64,000 nucleotides of DNA from Zerene cesonia (Eukaryota; Arthropoda; Insecta; Lepidoptera; Pieridae). The notes under the pieces are model-generated. The model ran no database searches, was not told the DNA's origin, and was given only the letters and a program-made list of their open reading frames with translations. The stretch is from contig NC_052117.1 in the NCBI RefSeq assembly GCF_012273895.1, positions 5,526,406 through 5,590,405 on the forward strand. Direction: 5' to 3'. Every line of letters starts with the position of its first letter. Positions within the stretch are counted from its first letter, which is position 1. Shown piece after piece: positions 27,143-37,777 of the stretch. The translations under genes and the position numbers were made by a program.

Positions 27143-27691
27143 AATATAACATGAACATTGCAACGGCATAATTGTGAAAAACTTATATGATATTCCTCAA
27201 CCTACATTCGTCATGTAAAAAACGCGATTAAGCAACAAAATTTCCGTTCAAAATTCAGGTGTGTAGCTACCGACACAAAAGGCGATGCCTAATTTGTATT
27301 AATGATATAACAAGCATTGTTAGCACAAAGCTTGCGTGATGTAACAAAGATCCGGTATGTCTTTTGTAAAATTAAGATTGATCGTATATTTTTTTCATAC
27401 AATGTATCTAATCTATGTTCAAGGTTTGTGATAGGTGTGTTCTGTATACTCCTGAAATGTATCAAAGAAATAAATCCCTCCCCAAAAACGTCGATGACCA
27501 TTTTTGTGGGAAAATAATTATTCATTTCAGCATAAAAAAATCTTTTGACTACTTACGTAATATGCAATTGTAGGGTGTACAATATTAATTAATCTTTTCA
27601 TTTTAGAACCAATAAGTATGCATGGCTTTTTTCCGAATCAGGAAACAACAACAGCTTGGCCACTTAAGTAATTAAATAGAATTAATGGATT

Positions 27692-27737
27692 AGACTTATC
27701 GTATTTTTAAAAAGCGAGACTTATCGTATTTTTAAAG
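27692..27737 (+). repeat. Short direct repeat
   Basis: agacttatcgtatttttaaa occurs twice, 25 bp apart. Confidence 0.8.
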
Positions 27738-29124
27738 AGTCTGTAGATAAAAGTGAGAGATAAATGGATTCTAGAGTTATCATTCAAATAGGTATTATGT
27801 GCTGAAAATTTTCAAATCTTATGTATAAATGTACATTGGTTACTATTATATAGATATTCTTATGTATCTCTGCATAGCTATATTATTGATATCGTCATGT
27901 CACCTTTAATTATAGTAATTACCCTGAGCGTAATTAATAATTATCACACATTATTAATTTAGCCGAGGTATGTATTTTTATACTAAATCTATTAGACTGA
28001 AAGGATATCCGTAGGTTCTTCAGAGAATTGACATCCACATAAGACTTATTCTCTTTTGATCTGACTCCTACGCCATTCACTATCAACAAACTTTCTGTAA
28101 CTACTATCAAATCAATTAGATTTATATCCCTTCTTCTATTTTTAAATATCTTGATAATATGCTCGCTAATAGAGAATAAAGGCTACCCAAATGTTAATTT
28201 TATCTTTTGTTATAAATGGCATAATATTTACATTAACGTATGACTAATTTAACTACTTTTAGTACTATTTTATTTTCTAATTTCAGTTTCGTTTTAAGTT
28301 AATATGAAAAAATTTCGATTTAAAACACAGCAACTTGTCTGGTTTTACATAAATCAATTTTCATTCCGTCAAAATCCAAGTTTATTATTAGCTATAATTC
28401 GTTATCTTACAAAAGGTGCTGAAAAACAGTAATTGCCTTAGATTTTCAAATAAATCACCTTTGTTATGTGCAAATAAATATCGGAATATTGTAGGCATTT
28501 GTTGTTAAATTGAACTTTAGCTACTGTGCCTTCGATATCAGGCTCGTGTTTGATGAAGGTCGATCGATTAGAACATTATTTACTTAATATATAATTCCAT
28601 CTCAATTTCGTATCAACTAACAATTTAACATTAATCTTTGTGATCCTTTCTAGGAATACATTATGTTTCTTTATAACAGTATATAGACACCTCAATTTAG
28701 AGTCTAACGCTATATATTCTATTAATGAACAAGTATGAATCAGAATTGTTATCACATTAAAATACGTGATGAAGTTTGTCAATCTGTAGATAATCTATTT
28801 AAATTAAAGTAACGCCACTATCCATCAAACACCTCACAGACGCTTTTAATTAAAACGAAGACGTCAAAAACCATCTTCAACTTGTTTAACTAACTAGTAA
28901 TTTAACTACGTAGTTTAACTAAGTATTAAATAAACTCAATTCTTTGTTAAGCTGTTACTAAGTTTTCTTCGCCGCAGGCAAAGTGGTCCTTAACTTTGTG
29001 AGATTTGTAGTCGCTGTACATGAATATATTTTCAACTCACTTCAAAAAAGGAGGAAGATTTCAATTTAAGTGTATTTTTTGTTTGTTACCTTCATTGTTA
29101 CCTACATTCAAATCGACTGATAAT

Positions 29125-29195
29125 TTTTTATTATTGTAGTCCCATTTAAATTTGGCAGTTCTTTTGAAGGCGTTTCAGTGTCTTAGTTTTTTTTA
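29125..29195 (+). repeat. Dispersed repeat fragment (same family as 8890)
   Basis: gtcccatttaaatttggcag, ttcttttgaaggcgtttcag align in order with 8890-8965 and 40998-41060. Confidence 0.4.
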
Positions 29196-30399
29196 AATAA
29201 TTATTAAGTTTTTCATTTGTTTTAGAATATATGAGACTAGAAATTATTTTGCGAATTCAAAACGTGATTAGCTTAGCTTGAAATAATAATTGTTATTATT
29301 CCTACATTATTAATCTAAATTGAAAATGTAAATTAATGAACTTGTTGCTCTAAATTATTAGTCTTTATTATTAATATAAATTAATCTTACATGAAATTAT
29401 AACGTAGAACATAATATGTTATTACAATTTCAATTTACCAAGGAAACTTTATTATTTACTGCATAATCTGATATTACTTACATGTATTTAGTACTTATAT
29501 TATAAAGATGAATAATATTTTCTTTTAAATTCTGAGTTTGCTAGAAATTGATCTATAAGATTATTTTGAAATACTATTTCCTTTATTTGCTACCTCTTTG
29601 CTCAGAAACGCGTGCTGTATTTCATTTTTATTATCCAACAGTGTAAGAATGTTTGGAATCAGTCCTGTAATTTTAGTGGCTTATCACTGAAACGAACAAA
29701 AATTCTTCAGCTATATTTTTTGACGTGTAGATAATTCGCAGTAGGTGCTATGCTTTAAAAATTGTATACGCAGCTAGACCAGCTTAAGCTCAGGCAAATT
29801 CAACCGAACTAAACGAACAAAACGCAAATAAGTGCAACTATATTGATCCTGATCGTTGAAAGCGTCTGAACGTAGCCAAAAAGTATTCTTAGACTTTTAT
29901 AAATATTATATTTCTGATGAATAGAAAGTTGTTTGTAAAATAACATCTTGTCTATAAAACTGTCTTAATATATAATATAATGTGAAGCATTTCATATCCG
30001 TTTGCTTCACTTGCCGGCGCGGCACTTTGCAATTTCCTTTGAATTTTAATGTGGTCGTATTTATAAACACACGATGCTAATAATTTTACCACTATACTAA
30101 GTTTATAATATTTATACACTTCAGAAAATGTTACTGAAGTCTTGATTCATTTTTATAAGTCATTGGCATTCTTGAGTGGTTAAAATTAGAATATAACCAC
30201 AAACATAAAAAACGCATTTTGGATTCTGCATCTTTTTTTATCGATTTATTATATTCTCTGAACATTTTTAAGATATCTTGAATTTTGGTTTGTTGGATTT
30301 GTCTCCGCTTGGATTAGGATTTAGGTATGACAAAGTATAAAAATTTATAAAATTTGTAAGTATAAGTCAACTCCAGCGCAGCCGGACTGAGCAGCTAGT

Positions 30400-30588
30400 G
30401 ACTACATAATATAAAACAAAGTTGCTTTCCCCGTGACACTATGTATGCTTAAATCTTTAAAACTACGCAACCAATTTTTGTGGTTTTTTTTAATACATGG
30501 GTGATTAAAGAGGAATGTTTATATGTATATATGACATCTATTGAACTACTCCGAATTTAGCTCATGCGAAGCCGCAGGCAAAAGCTAG
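30400..30588 (+). mobile_element. Helitron-like repeat, third subfamily
   Basis: Starts actacataatataaaacaaa, has gtatgcttaaatctttaaaa and tttatatgtatatatgac, and ends gaagccgcaggcaaaagctag. The matching end of another element (gactgagcagctagtgac) lies directly upstream. Confidence 0.65.
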
Positions 30589-32181
30589 AAAATACTAAAT
30601 GTTTCTTCAAAAACGGGTACAAGCATAGTATAATATTGTTCATATTCATATCATATGTGTGTATACATATTTTTTATTTCTTTTCGTAGTCTAAATAACT
30701 TGCGGCCTGGTGAAATAAGCAAAGAAATTAAATATGCACAAACCGTCTGAATAGCGATAATAATTAACGGATATTGTGATAAATAAGGTACATTATTTTT
30801 ATAACTTCACCTGTATATTTGTAGGTTTATTGTAATAGACTCAGTTTTGACCAATTTTCAACGGACATATTTAATTCAAACTTTGTACACTTACTCGTAT
30901 TAAGATTCGGTAAAAAAATTATAATTTCACGTGTTTATCTTATTATCCTAATTAGGTACGTGATGTTTAATAATTTCTATAGATATATTTATTCTGTTTA
31001 TGAGCAAATAAGACAATTTAGTTGATTATTTAATTAAAAACTGTTCCTTAGTTGTTTTATTAATTTTATTATTTATTTCCAAGATTGTTAATTAAGCTTC
31101 TTTATTAAGTGTCAGCATAAATGAAGCTCAATTAATGACCTTTCATAAATGATCGAGACTCCAGTGGTCACACGCTACGCAGACTCTATTAATACACAAT
31201 GCTTCTCAAATTAATTGCAGTAAATCAGCTTACACAAGATTTATGTAAGTACTTATTGGTTTAAAAATTATTATTTCAAATATGTAACTCGCGTGGTGAT
31301 CCCCTGTATTATAAAAATAAAACAAAAATATCTAATAGCATCCACATACACCAAGTATTCATTCAATTACTTTTTTTATAAGCATCAACATTTATATTTC
31401 TTTTAAAATTACATTTATTTGTTTCAAAATTATGTCCCCTTATGAAATAATATTGTAACTTTTCATCTTAAAGCCTTAGCGATAAGTTGAAAGTCTCGAA
31501 AACTAGGATTTCCCAGGTCATAAATCGTTCAGATAAGCATATATCTCGCAGAAAATCTTTCTCTGGTCAGTACCAGTCCTGTCAAACCTCGATCGATCGG
31601 CTTAAGAATAATCGGAGAAAATGAATCGTTTTAAGGTAAATCAGAGTCAGAGAGTAACGATTTACCTTAAATGTCGTGTGGTTTCAGTTTACAATAATCG
31701 AAAACAGTTCTTTTGTTTTATCATTAACATATATTGTAATCCAACCTAATAATGCTGTGCTTTCTGTACGTCTGTATTTATTATAAATATTAGTATTAAA
31801 TGACAAGATTCAGATTAATTATAAAAAAGTCGGGTGGGACTTTATCTTGTACATGACCGTTGGTTTAAACGTTAAACGTATCAGCGTGTCGATTTTGATG
31901 ATTGAAAGAAAACTAGAGTGACTTCGTTCTTAATATTTAAATATCAGTAAATTGACTATGTATGCTAAATAATGACATTTAATGCATGTAGTTAATAGTG
32001 CCAGACGATATGGACGTAGATAAGTATGATGTCGACCAATTCGTTAAAGACCAGACGACTGACATGGTACTCCTAATACCTACTGTGAGGTACTGATTTA
32101 TAGACGTTTTACGTCCATTTCATACCAATATTCAATTTGAACCATGAACCTATTGGAATATAATCCTACTATCCTACCATC
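30589..32181. other. AT-rich spacer, no gene seen
   Basis: Only the small hairpin at 31630-31671. Confidence 0.6.
31630..31671. repeat. 13-bp perfect hairpin
   Basis: tttaaggtaaatc (31630-31642) and gatttaccttaaa (31659-31671) around a 16-base loop. Confidence 0.8.
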
Positions 32182-32385
32182 CTACTAACTAATATTATAA
32201 ATGCGAAAGTTTGTAAGGATGAGTGTGTGTTTGTTGCTCTTTCACACAAAAACCAATGATCCGATTGCAATGAAATTTGGTACGTAGATAGCTGAACAAC
32301 TAGAATAGCATATAGGCTAACTTTTTATCCCGATATTCCTACGGGATACGGACTTACGCGGTTGAAACCGCAGGGTGCAGCTAGT
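32182..32385 (+). mobile_element. Lep1-like non-autonomous Helitron copy
   Basis: Starts ctactaactaatattataaat and ends gggtgcagctagt, with all internal blocks of the family present. Slightly diverged. Confidence 0.8.
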
Positions 32386-33104
32386 ATTTAAATAAAAGAA
32401 TTTGTTGCATATGACGCCAATTTATAAATAAGATTTTCTGTTTCATTTTACCCCATAATGAGAAATATGAATAAATGTAAGTAAATGACAATGCATATTT
32501 AATTTCACGACATGTTATGCTTGAATACTTGACCCAATTCAGAGGCTCACTTTTTGAAGCAAATGCGAATCGACGGCGCGCAAAAAAGCGTTTCCACAAC
32601 AGCAGTTTTTTGCATTTAGCATAAAATGTATTGATTAAACCGTACTTTTAGCATAAAGTCATAAAATCGTTGCTCAGGTACATAAAGGTGACGTTTAAAA
32701 ATCTAAATATAATAAAAAATGTTATTATTTCAACTTACCCAAACCTGGAGAACACCACTCGATGACAATGGCAATTAGATAATTTACAGCGACGTAAAAA
32801 TTCAATATAGAATTGGATTAAAGTACAATATATTTAAGAAATAGTCAACAGGTAACACAGATAACAACAGTCAATATATTATTTAAAAGTACAACAATAT
32901 TGGATAAATATCTACATCACGAGAACAAGAGTTCGTAATAACAACAACATGGAGAAGACCAAATCAAGCGTAATTGGGAATTGGAAAATATATGATACAA
33001 CATTCAGGTGAAGAATGGACATTACAGGTGTGCCGAGGAGTGAAAAAAATCATAAGTATCAGAAAATATGAAATTAAGAGAGAAGGATCACTGTTTATAC
33101 TACT
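32386..33104. other. AT-rich spacer beside the GC island
   Basis: No gene or repeat recognised. Confidence 0.55.
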
Positions 33105-33600
33105 GCGCGGCGTTTCTCGTTAGACTTCAAATATAGTGTGAAAACTGTCCAGATTCAACAAGTGGTTTGTGAAGGCGGGCGTCGCGGGTCCTTCGAACGA
33201 CCACGCGGCGGGATCGCTCGCCCGCCAATGCTCTGAGCTAACGTTCCCGCCTCAACGGTACGACTGCGCCTGTGTGCGACCTGGCCTTACACAGCAACCC
33301 TTATTGTTATTTGCGTCACTGTAAATGTGTCTCTGTGTGCATAACCCGCTTTGAACGTATAGCGAACCGATCTTTCAGCCCCAGCCTGTGTGTGCGTGGC
33401 GTGCGCATGTGTTTCGTCAGTGATGGCGCCTACAGGTCTAGCACAGGTGAGCCCGGCGGCCCCCAGCCAGCTACCTATCCTATCTATAATGCTTTTACAA
33501 TGAAATACCTGGCTAAACATAAACTACCTGCGTCCTTTAATGTTTGAACGTATGCGCGATCACAATACTTGACCCGTTTCTGTCGTAAACTCAATGAAAG
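33105..33600 (+). promoter_or_regulatory. GC- and CpG-rich island, possible promoter and first exon of an unidentified transcript
   Basis: About 500 bp of clearly GC-richer sequence with many CG dinucleotides stands in AT-rich surroundings. A TCAGT arthropod-type initiator match lies near 33417. It is followed by ATGGCGCCTACAGGTCTAG and a strong donor CACAG|GTGAGC at 33446-33447, giving a possible MAPTGLAQ first exon on the + strand. Splicing this to the acceptor before GlcAT-I exon 1 (37540) meets a stop at once, so it is not an N-terminal extension of that gene. Both strands are open for 77-91 codons here, probably only because GC-rich DNA has few stops. It may be the promoter of a gene or non-coding RNA on either strand. 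Confidence 0.35.
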
Positions 33601-33787
33601 TTGGCATACCTCTTGCGGGAGCTCACGAAAGTTTTGCGTGCTTTCGAAATTACATGAAAGTTTGTTTAATAAACAGAGTACTTAACAACATTATCAGTGC
33701 TATTTGTTTTACACCATATAATAAGTATTAGTTAGTTCTGCCTTTAATGTATTTGAATTATTACAATATTTAGTCATGAGATACTTG

Positions 33788-34060
33788 CCTCAGCTCCCCC
33801 GGTTTGACCCGAGATAAAAATTAGCGTTTGGTACGCGGAAAAAAACACGTTTTTTGTTTATTTATATCATACAAAAATGTGTATCTCGACGCGGGTTCGA
33901 CCGCGTAGTCAAAGAAAAAGCAAGTGTTACCCGCATAGCTCTTGTTACCATGGGATTTCCAAGATAAAAACTATGATATGTCCATTCTCATGTCTCAAAC
34001 TACCTTTTCATCTAAATATTTTAAGCAGTTTGGCGTAAAAACAACACCCACACATTAACA
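33788..34060 (-). mobile_element. Two repeat fragments
   Basis: First ctcccccggtttgacccgagataaa, then gacgcgggttcgaccgcgta with aaagcaagtgttacccgcat and gtgggattt-like catgggatttccaagataaa. The GGGTTCGAC run imitates a tRNA box B but no tRNA fold follows. Confidence 0.4.
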
Positions 34061-34942
34061 TTTAAAATATTTTTAAGTATAGATTATGTTTCGTATCATA
34101 TAGATAATATTTAATCGTATTCCTCTAATGTATAATAAACCTTCTTTTGCTGTAACTGGACAACCACTTTCCCAGAACCTTGTTCAATAAAGCCTTATGG
34201 TCTTTATCATATTGCAATATTCTCTATTTAGTTCTATCAAACTCAATACTAGCATATAAGTAAGATGTAAGCTGTCCAAGCTTGTTTCGGAAATAATGAT
34301 GTTCGTAAAGTCGCAACTTCATCTCTTATTTATGATTTTAACCCATTTACCTAATGCAAGGCTTTTCAATATTGTCAAGAGCACAAAGTTGAGTATTATA
34401 AGTTCGTAGCATCGAGCGCTACATTTGCTACGGCTGTTGCTCGTAGCTCCGTAGCATAGAGAGAATAAATTAATCACTACTTTGCTAGGTAAAGCTGTTT
34501 TAAGAGACGGTGGTTACAATAGTAGCTTTATATTAATCGTATTAGAGGTGTATTTTAAATAAAAAGTGAGGACAGGAAACATGACTTTGATGTCTATTAA
34601 TTAATCATTATCCATATTGAGCTAGAATTCCCGTTGTAGCAGCGATCTATAAACTATCCTCTTATTGATTGTACATTATCTTTTGTTTAGTCTACATCGA
34701 GTTTAGTTAAAAGGTTTTGAGCAGTGGTGGCTTAGATATTTCGACTTCAATCGAAAGGTAGAGGATTTGAGATTAGATGAACGTGTAAAAAAATGTTGTA
34801 TGTTTCAAAAGATTTACACATTTTTCAGGACACCATTCTTAGAACCAATGAAGAGAATATTGTGAAAATTGGCTGCAATCGTTTCTTCCCAGTTTTTAAT
34901 ACTTCGGTAGCAAGTTTTGATATATTTTGATATATATAATAT
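34061..34942. other. Spacer with a GTAGC/CTACG-rich patch
   Basis: Around 34406-34465 gtagc, ctacg and gctac words recur in both orientations (cgtagcatcgagcgctac, ctcgtagctccgtagc) and could fold. Nothing else seen. Confidence 0.4.
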
Positions 34943-35129
34943 ACTGAATGTTCGTCCCGGATATCAAGATTCCTCTTTTATTCCTGTTTGGGAGAATTTT
35001 AATCGGTATAAAAAGTATGCTCTTACCCTGTATGTATACCAAATTTCATCAAAATCCATTCAGTAGTTACAGCGTTATTGACGGACAAACATCCAAACAA
35101 ATAAACTTTCGCATTTATTATATTAGGTA
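34943..35129 (-). mobile_element. Helitron-like repeat, second subfamily, reverse orientation
   Basis: Reverse complement of the 63.7-kb copy: accaaatttcatcaaaatcc, ggacaaacatccaaacaaat, actttcgcatttattatatt. The left end is eroded. Confidence 0.65.
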
Positions 35130-35687
35130 GTGTGATTGCGAAGCTAAGATGATGATAACGATCTAAGCCAAAGAGGTTACATACACTCCGTACGCCAATA
35201 GTGGAAATAAAAATCAGATGATGAAGATGACGAATTGTTATAGCGTCAGACAGAAGTTGCCTTTCTTATAAGATTTATGTATTTATAAATCCATAAGAAT
35301 GCTGTACGTTGATACCTATATGTACGCTATATGTGCGAATATCAGATATGGTGTGATCCGTATATCCCATTTTCTTACCGACACGCTATGACAGCGACGA
35401 CGGAACGTCAAGAGTTTTTTCGTCATATAAGAAGGGTAGGCATGGGATGGAAGATATATGAGTCTTTTACTTATTTTATTTTATTATTTATTGTTCATTT
35501 GTATGTGTTCTAGTACACGTCTAATTGTTTTATTTATGGTGACAGTAAGTAAAAAAATGATACTGATAATTACGAATAAATACAAATCTAAAAATCTTTC
35601 ACTTTGAACAATATGTAGGTATATATACAATATGTATATACTATGTAATAGTGTATATAACAGTTATATTCAGAAAATTTATACATT

Positions 35688-35850
35688 GACCGCCTCCTCG
35701 GTGCATTGAGTAACGCGTGAGTATAGAACCGAGGGGGCCTGGATTCGGTTCCTGGTGGGAACGCAAGAAAAAGACCGAGACCGAGGCTGATCACCTACTT
35801 GTTTATAAAGAAAATCGATCAGTGAAACACTAGGGGACACGGGACTTCAC
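35688..35850 (+). mobile_element. tRNA-derived SINE
   Basis: gaccgcctcctcggtgcattgagtaacgcg contains a box A-like part; ggattcggttcctgg is a box B (9 of 11 to GGTTCGANTCC), spaced as in a pol III promoter. The body gctgatcacctacttg is typical of SINEs in butterflies. The 3' boundary is uncertain. Confidence 0.6.
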
Positions 35851-36759
35851 ACATATAGTAAAATAGATGTTTATTGCTACTGGTATAATTAAGTTGAATG
35901 ATTCAAAATAATGGGCATTAGAAACTAAGTAGTAACATTAGTAACTATTAAGGAATTGTGATTCTTAGCATTCAAAGTTTCATATGAGGATGGTTTTTGA
36001 AAACGGGAACAATTATTGAGGTTGTAATTTTGTATAATCTTTTGTTCACCTGTATTAAGTGTGAGTAATAATAAATTACGTATTTGTTTTTACGCACCAA
36101 TACGGCTTCAAAGTTACTTTGCCTTAAAAATATATGAAAACTCTAAATTTCTTATATGGCTTAGTTTTCTTGCCATTTTGGAAGTGGTATAGAAATATAA
36201 GATATGTTGACGTTCCATCTGGTGGTATCTACCACGTTTATGTCAAAAAATATTATTACAACAATTTTTTACAATATTTTTTTATTGTCTGAATTAGCGC
36301 AGGAAAAAATATATTCCTTACAGCATGAATGACGTCATTTGGCGCTGGCGATATTTTAGAATCTGATTTTTTAAAACTCAAAAGATGAATAAAAACCTCA
36401 ATCATATTTCCAAAATAAAAAGCAAAACAAAAATAATGTTTTCATTTAGTTTTGAATAAAATAAAGTAAATGTGAGTAAGTATTCATTGTGGTACTTAAA
36501 AATAACAATTATTACTTATAAAAATATAACCGAATATAAATCAAATGCAATGCAATAAGTAAAAGAAACAGTGATCTAGTTACCCAGTAGGCAAACAGTT
36601 ACTTATCTTCAGGTTAATAATAAAAAATAACTTAGTTTAATAGTTAACAGTATTGACATTTAAAAGGTATTATAAGCGCCATAATTATATTATATTTTTG
36701 CCACAAAATTAGAAAAACTTAAGTGTGTTTTTTCTTATGAACCTAACTAAATATTTAAA
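35851..36759. other. AT-rich spacer, nothing supportable
   Basis: No coding motif or repeat recognised between the SINE and the next repeat. Confidence 0.55.
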
Positions 36760-36947
36760 CTATATCTCTATATATGTAAAGATCCCGTGTCACAATGTTA
36801 GTTACCATACTCTTCCGAAACGGTTAGACCGATTCTCATGAAAATTTCTGTGCATATCGGGTAGGTCTGAGAATAGACCAACATCTATTTTTCATACACT
36901 TAAATAATAAAAGTAACGCAGAACAGCGTATGCCGGGTCAGTTAGTA
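36760..36947 (+). mobile_element. Short interspersed repeat ending ...gccgggtcagttagt
   Basis: Contains cccgtgtcacaatgttagtt, ccgaaacggttagaccgatt and ctcatgaaaatttctgtgca, and ends cagcgtatgccgggtcagttagt-like. The same family appears in reverse at 54883 and 56451-56560. It lies 350 bp upstream of the GlcAT-I promoter region. Confidence 0.65.
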
Positions 36948-37289
36948 TTATTTATATAATAGGTATTAATATAATGTATGTACATAGCAATAATGCGGGC
37001 AAAGCGGCGGGCAAAACATTTTTATAAAGTATAGTTAAATTTTTAGCCATCTATGGAGAGTAATCAAAACTATTATCGTATAGTTTTCTAGGTATTTTTC
37101 GTCAGCGATACACAGATGGCACTTCTATAGCCTTAAAAATGTATATATTATATAATTTAAATTGTAAATAAAACGTGTTTAAATTTATAGATGTACCTAT
37201 GGTTACAATGATTATTATTCCGAAATTCCGAAAGCAATTTCTTCTAACAATGTATTAAAAAATCATTAGGAACCTGTGTTGTTTGTTAA

Positions 37290-37565
37290 AACGACGTCAA
37301 ACGTCAAAATTGTTAAATTGCCCAGTTGTCAAATGTCATTTGCCCTTCAAACAACATGGATAGTTTACGTTCTTAGATGATTTTTCATTCGAGAGTCTAG
37401 TTTTGCGTTCTGGGCTAGTTGGTTGTATCGATAATCGTGATTAGTGTATGAATATTGATTAACCGGCTTTAATATATGGTCAACATAACTCATAATGAGT
37501 TAATACTGTGATTCAATTAATAGTCTGTGGCTTTACAGACGCGCAAAGCGTAGCTGTAACTGTAC
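37290..37565 (+). promoter_or_regulatory. GlcAT-I: Probable promoter / 5' leader of GlcAT-I with DRE-like site
   Basis: The stretch contains TATCGATA (37426-37433), identical to the Drosophila DREF-binding core found in many housekeeping promoters. Upstream are clustered GTCAAA/GTCA motifs (37295-37308 and 37326-37341). Short upstream ORFs exist (for example ATG 37356 to TAG 37376). An acceptor-like tttacag ends at 37540, so a 5' UTR intron is possible. The transcription start cannot be read directly; the promoter call is inferred from position and motifs. Confidence 0.5.
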
Positions 37566-37777
37566 ATGGACGGATCCAGTGACAATAAAATGCCTTTTGT
37601 TAATATCAAAAAGCAATATTTAGCAATCGGGATGTTAGTTTTTGTAGCTTTATTTTTCTTCAATAGCCGTCCGGCTTTTCAATGTCAAATAACACCCGAA
37701 GTGAATACGTATTTACCGACGATTTACGGTATCACCCCAACTTATGCTCGACTGGCACAAAAGGCTGATCTCACAAG
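37566..37777 (+). CDS. GlcAT-I: GlcAT-I coding exon 1 (start, membrane anchor, start of catalytic domain)
   Basis: Encodes residues 1-70 plus two bases of Arg71. It holds the cytoplasmic tail, the hydrophobic anchor (YLAIGMLVFVALFFF) and the first conserved catalytic-domain block. The donor is tcacaag|gtaatt. Intron 1 is 542 nt. Confidence 0.93.

Larger units (their letters stand above)
27143..30399. other. AT-rich spacer, no gene seen
   Basis: Only the short direct repeat at 27692 and the repeat fragment at 29125. Confidence 0.6.

Noticed and set aside
33272..33547. 91-codon (+) and 77-codon (-) frames in the GC island
   Set aside because: Both strands are open over the same DNA, as expected where stop codons are rare; Cys/Arg/Ser-rich products without motifs.
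33888..33912. gcgggttcgaccgcg as a tRNA box B
   Set aside because: No box A or cloverleaf can be drawn around it; it is part of a repeat.
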